From Candidatus Bathyarchaeota archaeon (GTDB lineage Archaea > Thermoproteota > Bathyarchaeia > 40CM-2-53-6 > RBG-13-38-9), in NCBI GenBank assembly GCA_007050885.1, contig SMYQ01000001.1:95805-159804 (forward strand): DNA of 64,000 nt, written 5' to 3'. A model generated the notes under the pieces. The model saw only the letters and a list, made by a program, of their open reading frames with translations, searched no databases and was not told the DNA's origin. Both the position numbers and the translations under genes were made by a program. Shown piece after piece: positions 26,878-34,977 of this stretch. The stretch's first letter is position 1; each line of letters begins with the position of its first letter.

Positions 26878-28272
26878 TCAGGGCCGCCAGACCACAGTCT
26901 TGAGGGTTGTCATTTCCTCCATCGTTTTCAGCAATCCCTCGCGGCCCATGCCTGCGCCGGGTGCCTCGCCGTAGGGGAAGACACCCAGGCTGTGGAACGG
27001 CGCACCATTGATGTGTATTGACCCTTCGTCAAGCCTTTTCGTAATATATAGTATCTGCTTCAGGTCGTTGGAGAAAATGGACGAATCGAGGCGATAAGGG
27101 AGTGAATTGAAATGATTGATAAGCCAGTCGATGTCCTTGAACTGGAGTATGGCCACCACGGGACCGAATGTTTCTTCGGATGCTATTCTCATGTGCTCGT
27201 TGACTTTGTCGAGGACCACCGGATGGAACATGTTGCCGTCTATCTTGTAGTCTGTAAGGGCGGTCGCTCCCTTGGAAAGCGCGTCGTCTACAAGTCCCTT
27301 GACGCGTTCGACGGCTCCCTGGTTTATCATGGGCCCAATGTCCACTTTCTTGTCGAGGGGGTTGCCGACCTTGTAGTTTTTGACTTCGCGGAGTATGTGG
27401 TCTGTGAGCTCTGCCTTTATGTCGTCATGCGCTGCCACAACAGATATGGCATTACACCGCTGGCCTGAAAGCCCCAACGAGCCGGCGACTGCTTCCTTTG
27501 CGGCACGCTGAAGGTCCGCATCAGGCAAAACAATGGCAGGGGCTTTCCCGCCAAGTTCCAGCTGGAGCTTCTTCATGCCGGTGTTTTCAGCAATCCACTT
27601 GCCCGCAGTGTAGCTTCCTGTGAAGGCAATCATCTTAACCTGGTCGTTCTTGACAAATGCACCGCCGACCACGGAGCCGCGACCCGTGACTGCATTGAGC
27701 ACGCCGGCCGGGAGGATTTCCTGCGCCCCCCAAGCAAACTCCATTGCCGCAAGCGGGTCGTCGCTCGGCGGCTTGGCTACAACTGTGTTTCCGGCTGCTA
27801 CCGCAGGGGCAATCTTGGCCACCAAAGTGAAGAACGGGTAATTGAAGGGACTTATTGCCGCAACGACGCCGAGGGGCTCCCTGAAAACGGTGGCCGTCAC
27901 ACCCTTGGTTTCCATGGTCTCCCCTTTCACGAAAAAGACCTCGGACGCAGCGACGTCCAGGCGGACCGCAGCTCCCTTGATCTCGGACTCGCATTGTTTC
28001 AGCGGCTTTCCACTCTCCTTTGCCAGGACTACCGACAGGTGTGGTTGATTCTTTTTTATCCACGCTGAAAGCTGAAGAAGCATTTCTCGCCGGTCCTCGG
28101 GCTTTGTTAATCGAAAATCTTTGAATGCCGCGTCCGAGGAAGCTACTGCACGATCCACCTGAGCCGCAGTCGCCGACACCACCGTTCCCACAACCTTCTG
28201 GTCATATGGATTGATGACGTCCATGCGTTCCCCTTCTTCCGCATTCTTGCCAATAATGAGAGCTCCTTCCAT
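26878..28272 (-). CDS. NAD(P)-dependent aldehyde dehydrogenase
   Basis: 464 residues, ALDH superfamily, oxidising an aldehyde to an acid or acyl product. The nucleotide-binding F-T-G-S-Y-T-A-G-K, the general-base Glu in L-E-L-G-G-K-A (about residue 240), the catalytic Cys in S-G-Q-R-C-N-A (about 272) and the E-E-T-F-G-P-V motif are all present. The S-G-Q-R-C sequence and the size recall the archaeal/bacterial lactaldehyde or non-phosphorylating glyceraldehyde-3-phosphate dehydrogenase branch, which would fit glycolysis in a small archaeon; the substrate is not proven by sequence. The ATG has a TATA-like TTAAATTTTAAC about 24 nt upstream, so a leaderless single gene is likely. Confidence 0.93.
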   Translation of the reverse strand: MEGALIIGKNAEEGERMDVINPYDQKVVGTVVSATAAQVDRAVASSDAAFKDFRLTKPEDRREMLLQLSAWIKKNQPHLSVVLAKESGKPLKQCESEIKGAAVRLDVAASEVFFVKGETMETKGVTATVFREPLGVVAAISPFNYPFFTLVAKIAPAVAAGNTVVAKPPSDDPLAAMEFAWGAQEILPAGVLNAVTGRGSVVGGAFVKNDQVKMIAFTGSYTAGKWIAENTGMKKLQLELGGKAPAIVLPDADLQRAAKEAVAGSLGLSGQRCNAISVVAAHDDIKAELTDHILREVKNYKVGNPLDKKVDIGPMINQGAVERVKGLVDDALSKGATALTDYKIDGNMFHPVVLDKVNEHMRIASEETFGPVVAILQFKDIDWLINHFNSLPYRLDSSIFSNDLKQILYITKRLDEGSIHINGAPFHSLGVFPYGEAPGAGMGREGLLKTMEEMTTLKTVVWRP

Positions 28273-28320
28273 GGATAGGGGAGTATAGTTAAAATTTAAG
28301 AGAGATTAAGGACTTTGGAG

Positions 28321-29040
28321 TTACATACCAGTCGGGAAGTCTATGAACTTTGCGCCAATATGAAATTCCTTGCCGAGCTTCTTCCCCAACGCACGGACGC
28401 CAAAAGTCTCCGTGAAATAATGCCCCAATGCCACAACATTTATGTGTTTCTCACGGGCATAGTGGAATCCGTGGTGCACGAATTCTCCCGTGATGAATGT
28501 CGAGCCCGGCTTGAGATTGTATATCCTCGAGGTCCCCCCACCGCTGCATACGTAGACTTCGTCTACCTGTTCGGGACCGAACCCCAGTATTTGGTTTGGC
28601 TCTGTCAGGTCGTTCAGTCTTTTGAGCAGGTCGTCAAAACTCCCACCGAACTTGGCTTTCCATATGACGTCCTCGACTGGCTCCGGCTTGAGGTCCATTG
28701 CTCTTATCAGTTGAACATTGTTGCCGACCTCTGCATGCGCGTCTAGGGGGAGATGGCATGCATATAGGCTCGTGCCTTTGTCCAAAAGGGCCCAAACCCT
28801 GGATGTCATTTCCCGTGCGATCAAAGGGGAAACGCCCTTCCAGTAAAGGCCGTGATGAACTATCAGCAGCTCCGCGCCTGACTCCCTGAACACGGGGTCG
28901 CAGGCATCGACCGCCACGGCCACACGGTTTATTTCGTCGCTGGCCTCCACCTGCAGACCATTGATGCTCTGGTCATCTGGAAACCGCCCTATTTCCAGGT
29001 AGCTGTTAAGCCAGTCGACAATCTCGTGCAGGTCAGGCAT
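28321..29040 (-). CDS. Nif3-like dinuclear metal-centre protein
   Basis: 239 residues of the Nif3/YbgI/GTP cyclohydrolase I type 2-like family. Seen: N-G-L-Q-V-E near residue 27, the metal motif I-V-H-H-G-L-Y-W (about 60-67), and a C-terminal G-H-Y-F-T-E-T-F-G-V metal-binding segment. Family members form hexameric toroids with two metals; the cellular role is uncertain (hydrolase or metal-chaperone proposals). A TATA-like GTTTTAACT lies about 22 nt upstream of the ATG. Neighbours are not obviously related. Confidence 0.9.
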   Translation of the reverse strand: MPDLHEIVDWLNSYLEIGRFPDDQSINGLQVEASDEINRVAVAVDACDPVFRESGAELLIVHHGLYWKGVSPLIAREMTSRVWALLDKGTSLYACHLPLDAHAEVGNNVQLIRAMDLKPEPVEDVIWKAKFGGSFDDLLKRLNDLTEPNQILGFGPEQVDEVYVCSGGGTSRIYNLKPGSTFITGEFVHHGFHYAREKHINVVALGHYFTETFGVRALGKKLGKEFHIGAKFIDFPTGM

Positions 29041-29069
29041 GAGCCGCTCAATACTGTGGAGTTAAAACA

Positions 29070-29345
29070 TTATCCGAAAAGCATTCCTACGCCGCTGGCA
29101 GCGGCATTATCCAGCTCTTCTATTTTTTTTATGATGTCTTCTTTGCCTTTTGCCTCTTTAAGACCTTTAAAGAGCTCCTTTTCGAATATTTTTGGTTCTC
29201 CACGAACTAAGAGTACCACGCCGTCCCCTTCGATTCCCAAAACAGACGGCTCAAATTTTTTGGCCTCTCCGTAGCGTTTGATGTCAGGATCATCAATTAT
29301 CTTGTTCGCAACCGGTGCGGGCACCAGATAGACACGTGTTTCCAT
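29070..29345 (-). CDS. Conserved-looking 91-aa protein of unknown function
   Basis: The product starts M-E-T-R-V-Y-L-V-P-A-P-V and has an alpha/beta pattern with a Val-rich strand pair (V-V-L-L-V-R-G-E), a Lys/Glu-rich helix pair and a Gly-rich end. No signal peptide or membrane span. A TATA-like GGTTTATTAG sits 26 nt before the ATG, fitting leaderless expression, so the gene is likely real. I do not recognise the family. It lies between Nif3 and endonuclease III on the same strand, each with its own promoter. Confidence 0.65.
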   Translation of the reverse strand: METRVYLVPAPVANKIIDDPDIKRYGEAKKFEPSVLGIEGDGVVLLVRGEPKIFEKELFKGLKEAKGKEDIIKKIEELDNAAASGVGMLFG

Positions 29346-29376
29346 GAAAAAATTTGTCGGGGCAACTAATAAACCT

Positions 29377-30018
29377 TTACCGGTGCCACCTGACGCCGAT
29401 TCTTGGGCATTTTCCTGATAGCGGACAGCCGGTGCAGTGCGGGCTTACGGGCTTGCACACCTCCCTGCCAAATGGGACTAATAGCGCGTTTATCCGGGAC
29501 CAGAGCCGCTTGGGCACCTTTTCCCGGAGTGCCATTTCCGTCCCGAGCGGGTCTCGAGTCTCCACAAGGCCCCACCTATTCGAAATGCGGTGGACATGGG
29601 TGTCCACACAGATGCCTGGTTTGCCGAATGCCAGGAGCACGACAAGGTTGGCAGTCTTCCTGCCCACCCCAGGCAGCTTGACCAGTTCGTTGATTGTGTC
29701 TGGTACCATGCCGTTGTAGTCGTTTTCCAAAACCAGGGCCATTTCCTTGAGGGCTTTGGACTTGTTCCTGTAAAAGCACACAGGGTAGATTAGCTTCTCC
29801 AGTCTGGGCTGTGGAATGGCCTGCATGTCTTTGATTGTCCTTACCTTGGAAAAAAGCCGGCGGGATGCGGCACCGGTGACTTCGTCCTTTGTCCGGGCGC
29901 TCAGGACCGTGGACACCAGAATCCTGTAAGGGTCTCTCAATCCCGAAACGTACGGGGGGGCCCCAATTGCTTTCTCGACTTCGTTCAGAGCCCACTTCAG
30001 GTCTTTCGGTTGAATCAC
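29377..30018 (-). CDS. nth: Endonuclease III (base-excision DNA glycosylase/AP lyase)
   Basis: About 213 residues. The helix-hairpin-helix L-P-G-V-G-R-K-T-A-N carries the catalytic Lys, and C-V-D-T-H-V-H-R the catalytic Asp. The iron-sulfur loop is C-x6-C-x2-C-x5-C near the C-terminus. The enzyme removes oxidised pyrimidines and cleaves the abasic site. The open frame extends to a TTG at 30036, but I prefer GTG at 30018, because a TATA-like TTATAA is centred about 24 nt before it, the spacing seen across this window. The product then starts V-I-Q-P-K-D-L-K-W, matching the beginning of the family domain. Confidence 0.93.
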   Translation of the reverse strand: MIQPKDLKWALNEVEKAIGAPPYVSGLRDPYRILVSTVLSARTKDEVTGAASRRLFSKVRTIKDMQAIPQPRLEKLIYPVCFYRNKSKALKEMALVLENDYNGMVPDTINELVKLPGVGRKTANLVVLLAFGKPGICVDTHVHRISNRWGLVETRDPLGTEMALREKVPKRLWSRINALLVPFGREVCKPVSPHCTGCPLSGKCPRIGVRWHR

Positions 30019-30068
30019 AAGCCAAATAAAAGGCAAAAATTATAACCCTTTAGTCAAACACGAAGTTG

Positions 30069-30146
30069 GTCAAGGTTTTCGCAGCGACTCGACCGAAGGG
30101 AGGGGAGCGCTTGCCTTCGCAAAGCGGAGGTCGCGAAAAGCTTGTG
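30069..30146 (+). other. GC-rich hairpin-forming leader before tRNA-Pro
   Basis: TTTTCGC-AG-CGAC (starting at about 30076) can pair with GTCGCGAAAA (about 30130-30139), enclosing a second stem GCTTGC...GCAAAGC (about 30109-30126). The segment ends in AAAAGCTTGT next to the tRNA, sharing AAAGCTTG with the hairpin that precedes tRNA-Ser. No protein gene fits here. Confidence 0.45.
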
Positions 30147-30221
30147 GGGACCGTAGTGAAGCTTGGCTATCATGCCAGCCTTGGGAGCTGGTGATCCGGG
30201 GTTCAAATCCCCGCGGTCCCA
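30147..30221 (+). tRNA. tRNA-Pro(TGG)
   Basis: GGGACCG pairs with CGGTCCC, discriminator A. The anticodon arm CCAGC-CTTGGGA-GCTGG gives TGG. The T arm CGGGG-TTCAAAT-CCCCG is perfect. No intron and no encoded CCA. Confidence 0.97.
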
Positions 30222-30258
30222 TCGATATTTATTTAACATCAGAGTAGTTAAAGGAGGC

Positions 30259-30561
30259 ATGGAAAAATCGATTGATGAGTATCTTGCAGAATACACCGAC
30301 GAGATACTGAAAGCTGCTGGCGACTATGGCATGGATGTCTTGGACCTAATCGAAAAGCAATCAAAAGAGTTGGTGGCACTAAACGAGGGGTTGGCAATCA
30401 ACAACATCATTTACGCCCCCATGTTGGTGAAAGACTATCTGAAAAACCAAAAAAACCCTGTGAAAAAACTTGAAGAACGCTTTCCGGTGGTAATGAGTGT
30501 AGCAGAGGGAAGGGTGCACCCAACATACAATTCCTATTCGGGTCCATGCAGCTGTCATTAG
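30259..30561 (+). CDS. Hypothetical 100-aa soluble helical protein
   Basis: The product starts M-E-K-S-I-D-E-Y-L-A-E-Y and is predicted mostly helical, ending in an unusual C-S-C-H. No family recognised. An in-frame extension upstream would run through tRNA-Pro and is rejected. AAGGAGG (30251-30257) lies only 1 nt before the ATG, too close for a usual Shine-Dalgarno interaction; a TATA-like GATATTTATTTAA (from about 30224) would instead give an almost leaderless mRNA. The gene converges with and overlaps the thioredoxin-like gene by 4 nt. The terminal Cys-x-Cys-His could bind metal, but this is only a suggestion. Confidence 0.65.
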   Translation: MEKSIDEYLAEYTDEILKAAGDYGMDVLDLIEKQSKELVALNEGLAINNIIYAPMLVKDYLKNQKNPVKKLEERFPVVMSVAEGRVHPTYNSYSGPCSCH

Positions 30562-31088
30562 ATGGAAACACATTGCGTGCTTTCACAAACGCTGAGTACG
30601 TAGTCGACGGCATTCTTGTTCCCAAGGAAGAAACCGTTCGGCAGTTTGCAGAATTTATAGTCGCCTTCTTTCAGTTGTGGTTCGCCGCCTCGCGAGTCGC
30701 ACAGGCGACGTTCGAAATCCTTGCCCATAAAATAGCCATCGATGTCCTGGGACTCGTCAGGGAAGCCCTCAACACCCAGGAGCTGCCCGTCGACAATTGC
30801 AAATATCATCGGCACGCCGAAACCCCATTGGACGCCATATCCGTCAAGCGTGGTTTTGAAGTCGGCTCCCTGCGTTGTCGACATAACCTTGACACTTGAC
30901 TGCTTGGACTGTATGTATCGGATAAGCGTATGACAGTGGGGGCATGTCTCGGAGTACGCAAGATAAACGACGCTGTCGTTTTCGGAGACGTCCGGGAATG
31001 ATGGCTCTCCTTTGGAAAAGATATCTCTGAAGGCCGTTAACACCAGGAGGATTAGAAGCACCAGCAGAATGAATGAATTCCTTTCCAT
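30558..31088 (-). CDS. Membrane-anchored thioredoxin-like oxidoreductase
   Basis: 176 residues from the ATG at 31088. Residues about 5-18 form an N-terminal membrane anchor (F-I-L-L-V-L-L-I-L-L-V-L). A thioredoxin fold follows with redox site C-P-H-C (about 49-52) and the cis-Pro segment G-V-P-M-I-F; four further Cys lie in the C-terminal part. C-P-H-C is the DsbA-type active site, so disulfide formation or isomerisation outside the cell is likely. It starts 2 nt after the stop of the CcdA-like gene, so both form an operon in which CcdA would pass electrons across the membrane. The Cys-rich giant surface proteins in this window are possible clients (inference). Confidence 0.88.
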   Translation of the reverse strand: MERNSFILLVLLILLVLTAFRDIFSKGEPSFPDVSENDSVVYLAYSETCPHCHTLIRYIQSKQSSVKVMSTTQGADFKTTLDGYGVQWGFGVPMIFAIVDGQLLGVEGFPDESQDIDGYFMGKDFERRLCDSRGGEPQLKEGDYKFCKLPNGFFLGNKNAVDYVLSVCESTQCVSI

Positions 31089-31090
31089 GA

Positions 31091-31744
31091 CTATACCATG
31101 AATAAAACCGCTATTAAAAGAATTCCTGCCAGGAGGTGCAGGGTGCGTATATGCTTCTCTTTCCATTCTGCAACCTTTTGAGGACTGGTGCCGAATGCCG
31201 CTATGAAAGTTATGGTAATCATGGGCAGAGTAAAGAGAAAATTATAGTAAATCACGAAAGGCAGCTGTGCCCAAAAAGACAGGTCCGAAAGGATGGTGAG
31301 AGCTGCCACATATGGGCCTGAAGAGCACGGCAGCAGCAGGATGGAACAAAGGGCTGCCGCAGGAATGACCATTATGGGGCTGTCGACGGAACTCAGTGCC
31401 TTCTTGGCAATTGGCCTGAGGTTCATTGGCATTTCCATGGAACCGAAGCCGGGCTTGTACGAGAAATAGGCGTTAAGCTCGACAAGCGCCATCACCACAA
31501 GAAGCGCTCTCAACAACATTCTAACTTGAGCTTCGATTCCAAGAGCATATATGACTTGCAACAGCCCCAGACCGTACAACGCGTACATAATGAATATTGT
31601 GAGCGTGAAAAGCAGCCCGCCCAGGAGCACGTCCTTTTTCCCCTTGGTTATGACCAGCGCTGAAAGCAGGAGGGTCATGACTGCAAGGGTGCAAGGATTC
31701 ACCGCGTCGACCAGTGCCAAAGATGTTATCTGCGCAAGCACCAT
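31091..31744 (-). CDS. CcdA/DsbD-type transmembrane thiol electron transporter
   Basis: 217 residues with about six membrane spans. The two redox Cys sit in the family positions: D-A-V-N-P-C-T-L-A (near residue 18) and L-L-L-P-C-S-S-G-P-Y (near residue 140). Proteins of this family carry reducing power from cytoplasmic thioredoxin to extracytoplasmic partners. The gene is the first of an operon with the thioredoxin-like gene 2 nt downstream. The TATA-like GTATATATC is centred about 25 nt before the ATG and lies inside an 8-bp inverted repeat, suggesting a repressor site. Confidence 0.93.
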   Translation of the reverse strand: MVLAQITSLALVDAVNPCTLAVMTLLLSALVITKGKKDVLLGGLLFTLTIFIMYALYGLGLLQVIYALGIEAQVRMLLRALLVVMALVELNAYFSYKPGFGSMEMPMNLRPIAKKALSSVDSPIMVIPAAALCSILLLPCSSGPYVAALTILSDLSFWAQLPFVIYYNFLFTLPMITITFIAAFGTSPQKVAEWKEKHIRTLHLLAGILLIAVLFMV

Positions 31745-31756
31745 ATATGTCCTAAT

Positions 31757-31785
31757 CTGAAACCGTATATATCAATTGGTTTCAG
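31757..31785. promoter_or_regulatory. Inverted repeat flanking the ccdA TATA box (operator candidate)
   Basis: CTGAAACC (31757-31764) and GGTTTCAG (31778-31785) are perfect complements separated by 13 nt that contain the TATA-like GTATATATC (31765-31773). A dimeric regulator bound here would block TBP. The right arm overlaps the stop codon of the glycosylase gene. Confidence 0.6.
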
Positions 31786-32330
31786 CCGGTGAAACTTTCA
31801 ATCAAAACCGGCTTTCTGGTTGCGGATACCCAGCCGCTAGCCGGATCGAAGAATCTCAGCGGTATTGGCAGGTCCTTGGTGACGCCAATTCTAAAGCTTC
31901 TCGCAACCTCATCCGGTGGGCTGCCATCTTCAAGCCAAACTCCTGAGGACTTGTGGATTGGATGACCATTCAGAGACTTGTCTATCTTTAGCGTCACTGT
32001 GAGTCTCCCGGGCCCGCTGGGGTTTCCCTTAAAGTTCAGGGGCTCGACGGAGCGGATGAGAACCGCGGAAGCCGGCCGCGCAGTGAAGTTCAGCATCCAG
32101 TACTGGTGAACATTGTACACGAATAGGTGGCCAGCCCCGTCGAACATGGGCCTGTTGTAGTTCTTCGGGCCTTCGCGGGCACGGCTGGCAGGGTCTCCAG
32201 ACGCATAGTACGCCTCCGTCTCGACAATCCTGCCTTGGTATGTTGAACTGCCAATTTTTCTCATCAAGACTGCGCCAATTAGTTCTTTGGCCACTTTAGC
32301 CGGGTCCCTGTCAAAGAATCTTGCATCCAC
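31782..32330 (-). CDS. 3-methyladenine DNA glycosylase (AAG/MPG family)
   Basis: 182 residues. The family signature G-R-I-V-E-T-E-A-Y-Y carries the catalytic Glu; A-G-H-L-F-V-Y and R-S-V-E-P-L follow, then G-P-G-R-L-T and a C-terminal R-I-G-V-T-K-D-L-P. The enzyme excises alkylated purines and hypoxanthine. The length matches bacterial and archaeal members. A TATA-like CTTTATAATC lies about 23 nt before the ATG, inside the end of the upstream permease gene. Confidence 0.94.
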   Translation of the reverse strand: MDARFFDRDPAKVAKELIGAVLMRKIGSSTYQGRIVETEAYYASGDPASRAREGPKNYNRPMFDGAGHLFVYNVHQYWMLNFTARPASAVLIRSVEPLNFKGNPSGPGRLTVTLKIDKSLNGHPIHKSSGVWLEDGSPPDEVARSFRIGVTKDLPIPLRFFDPASGWVSATRKPVLIESFTG

Positions 32331-32351
32331 AAAAAGGGCAGGGGGCTGTGA

Positions 32352-33425
32352 TTATAAAGCTTGGAACAGGAGAATCAGCCAAACAACGGAGGTCAGAACT
32401 ATCATTGCGTGAGGGAGATATTCCATCTTCTTGGCTTTTAGAGCCGCGAGAGACGTCAGGAATGCGTAGATTGTCACGCCGAAGCCGGCCGATGCGATCA
32501 CAAGGTGGAACGGGGCGTTGATGAAAAATGTCACGAAATACAGGGCAAATGTCCCGAGCAGCGTCAGCGCTGTGCCGCGCTGTTTGTCCTTGAACATCCC
32601 GACCATATGCAGACCTATCAAGATGAATGACGTGTAGAAGACTACAACTGAAAATAGGTCAATTATTGAGGACATCGGCTCGCTGAAGAACCGGGCAAGG
32701 AAATATGTTGCAAGCCCTTCCACTCCGACCCCCGAGACTGCAACGGCGAATGGCAGATAGAGTAGGAAAACTATGGCGAGGGACATGTAAACTGCCTTCT
32801 TCGTAGATTCCTTGCTCCGGAGTATGTTCCTCACGCGGGGAATCATGTTGTGTCCGAAGAAGGCGAAAACTGCCACAAGGAAGAGTGGCAATATTGCTTC
32901 AAACCCTGTAATTGGCAGAGGCACTGCAGCAGGGGGGGCCGTCACCGACTCGCTCAAAAATATCTCAACGGGCAACTCCATCTGTGGTATTGTCATAAGA
33001 GACAGCAGTGACACAAATAAAAGTATGAAGAATGATATGAACCCGGTAAATACTGCAGGGAAATGCAGTTCCATTATCAGCGGAATAATAAGTATTGAGA
33101 GCACAATCAGGTGTGGCACGCCCAGGTGAATTTTCAAGCCGATTGCATAAGACACCAAGGCAAGGAAAATTATTGCGAATTCTACAGTGGTCAAAATCCG
33201 TTTAACCAATGGCCCGAGATTCGTCTCGACCTCCTCTTCAACGGTCCCGGGCGTCATCTCGACTATGAGATATCCCAGGCCCAACATGTATACGAACCCT
33301 CCAAATATGATGAAGACTGAAAGCAGACCGACTTCCTTGGCGAGAACCGGGAGGGCAAAAACGCCCGCTCCAACTATCGCCGAAATCAAGAGGGAAACCG
33401 AAGTATCAAACGTGTCCACACCCAT
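32352..33425 (-). CDS. Amino-acid permease-like transporter (HAAAP/APC type)
   Basis: 357 residues with about ten to eleven hydrophobic spans. The first span carries S-A-I-V-G-A-G-V-F-A-L-P, the unwound-helix substrate motif of the aromatic/hydroxy amino-acid permease and SLC38-like branch of the APC superfamily. Other segments (F-F-G-H-N-M-I-P-R-V-R) also fit this branch. The substrate is not determinable. The ATG follows a TATA-like TTTTATAGTG by about 20 nt. It lies upstream of the glycosylase gene and downstream of pheT on the same strand. Import of amino acids would suit a host-dependent or scavenging archaeon. Confidence 0.85.
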   Translation of the reverse strand: MGVDTFDTSVSLLISAIVGAGVFALPVLAKEVGLLSVFIIFGGFVYMLGLGYLIVEMTPGTVEEEVETNLGPLVKRILTTVEFAIIFLALVSYAIGLKIHLGVPHLIVLSILIIPLIMELHFPAVFTGFISFFILLFVSLLSLMTIPQMELPVEIFLSESVTAPPAAVPLPITGFEAILPLFLVAVFAFFGHNMIPRVRNILRSKESTKKAVYMSLAIVFLLYLPFAVAVSGVGVEGLATYFLARFFSEPMSSIIDLFSVVVFYTSFILIGLHMVGMFKDKQRGTALTLLGTFALYFVTFFINAPFHLVIASAGFGVTIYAFLTSLAALKAKKMEYLPHAMIVLTSVVWLILLFQAL

Positions 33426-33438
33426 AATAGAGGGGGCA

Positions 33439-34977
33439 CTATAAAATCCTTTCCAGATTTATCTCAAAACCAGCGACCGGCATCCCCACTCGTTCGGATA
33501 TTCCGGGAAATACTTCACCATAGACGCCAATTTCCGATACTGCAGTCCTTCCGGACATAAAGAACTGATGGTCGCCCGGATTCCATTTGATTTCCACGGA
33601 GAGTGCAGAGACCAGCCGGTCGACCACCGCCTTGATTTCCGCGAAACTCGCCTGGTTATGGACCACCAATCCCGCGAGTCTTGTTTCTTCAGAGGGTTTG
33701 AAAACAGTTCCCACTTCAAATACCCGCTGGGGGTAGTCGGCGTCCTTGTTCAACGACAGCACCTCAAAAATCCCGGGAAGCATGCTTTGCCTGAGCGCCG
33801 AATACTCATTGCTCTTGGGGTTGGAAACTTGAAGCTCATACGGCCCTGCAAGGTTCAACAGCATGGGCGCTGTCAGCATGAAAGTCTTGAGCTCCAGGAA
33901 ACCGAAGCCAGTCATGAGCTTTCTGACTTCGCTTTCAAGCGTCCTTACTTCCAGCGGTTCGCCCAATGAGTATGAATGGGGTATGGCACCCTCAAAGTTT
34001 TGGTACCCCTGTGCGATTGCCACTTCTTCCGCCAGGTCTATCTGGCCGAAGAGGTCAAGCCGATAGGGTGGAATAAGGGCCTCGTCATCAAATCCGATTC
34101 TCATTCTGGCCAGATTGTCCTTTAATGTGTCTTTGTCGAGGTCTATCCCAATCATCTTGCTCATGTAGTTGTTATTGATTTTCATCCTCCTTGGCAGATA
34201 TGACGGCCCCGGGAGTGTCACACCCAAAGAGCCACCCCGCTCCACGATGGCGGTCGCCACGATTGCTGCGATTTCATCGGTTCCCGGCACGGTTCCCGTG
34301 GAGTCTATGAAAAAATTCTTCGTCTGGCTTGTGACCTTGCAAAAGTCTGCATTGACTATGGGCGGCATTGAAATTATCTGGCCTTCCGAATCCATCAGCG
34401 CGGGCGCCTTGTTTTTCCCGACAAGGTGGGCATATGCCTTCCCTTTTTCGTTTGATTTGAGTATCTCCTTGCCGTTCATGTCCGAGCTTTCGTCGAGGGG
34501 TGTGAAATTTATCTTTTTCAAGGGGAGCTCTTTGAACATTATGGGCGGTTTTATTTTGTCGAGGTCATATACACCTATGCTGTATTTTTTTCTGTCGCGC
34601 CCCACTGTTGCATGCAGCTTCTCCTGCATTTGCATGAGGGACTTGACGGCTTCCCTGGAAATATGAGACTTCAGGACGGCTGAAAAACTCAAATATGGGC
34701 GAATTTCCGACCTGTCGACCTGGACGTCGAACCCGCTCGGGCCCGTGCGCCAGATCGGATAGCCTGTCTCAGCACCCAAGAAGCCGTTCAGCGCCCGGGC
34801 CACTCCCTCGGGGCATAGCATGTCCATCCTGTTGGGGGAAACTTCCACACGCAGAACATCGCCTTCAACACTGTCTATGGGCGTTCCGTACATGTCGAGG
34901 GCTCCTATCACCTGCTCGAGTGATGCCTTGGTCTTTAGCAACTTCTCCAGTTCCTTGAATTCTATGTCAATTATCAT
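33439..34977 (-). CDS. pheT: Phenylalanyl-tRNA synthetase beta subunit
   Basis: 512 residues from the ATG at 34977, which overlaps the pheS stop as ATGA. Order: N-terminal B1-like domain with S-P-N-R-M-D-M-L-C, the B3/B4 editing region (S-S-D-M-N-G-K-E; D-A-D-F-C-K-V-T), a B5 DNA-binding-like fold and the C-terminal inactive catalytic-like domain. Shorter than bacterial PheT, as expected for archaeal and eukaryotic types, which lack the N-terminal OB fold. The open frame continues 36 codons upstream inside pheS, but those residues are not part of the family. Confidence 0.96.
   Translation of the reverse strand: MIIDIEFKELEKLLKTKASLEQVIGALDMYGTPIDSVEGDVLRVEVSPNRMDMLCPEGVARALNGFLGAETGYPIWRTGPSGFDVQVDRSEIRPYLSFSAVLKSHISREAVKSLMQMQEKLHATVGRDRKKYSIGVYDLDKIKPPIMFKELPLKKINFTPLDESSDMNGKEILKSNEKGKAYAHLVGKNKAPALMDSEGQIISMPPIVNADFCKVTSQTKNFFIDSTGTVPGTDEIAAIVATAIVERGGSLGVTLPGPSYLPRRMKINNNYMSKMIGIDLDKDTLKDNLARMRIGFDDEALIPPYRLDLFGQIDLAEEVAIAQGYQNFEGAIPHSYSLGEPLEVRTLESEVRKLMTGFGFLELKTFMLTAPMLLNLAGPYELQVSNPKSNEYSALRQSMLPGIFEVLSLNKDADYPQRVFEVGTVFKPSEETRLAGLVVHNQASFAEIKAVVDRLVSALSVEIKWNPGDHQFFMSGRTAVSEIGVYGEVFPGISERVGMPVAGFEINLERIL

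Noticed and set aside
28315..28746. Plus-strand frame of 143 codons opposite Nif3
   Set aside because: Shadow of a well-supported gene; no motif or promoter.
30163..30258. Upstream extension of the 100-aa gene
   Set aside because: It would translate through tRNA-Pro; a better-placed ATG lies at 30259.
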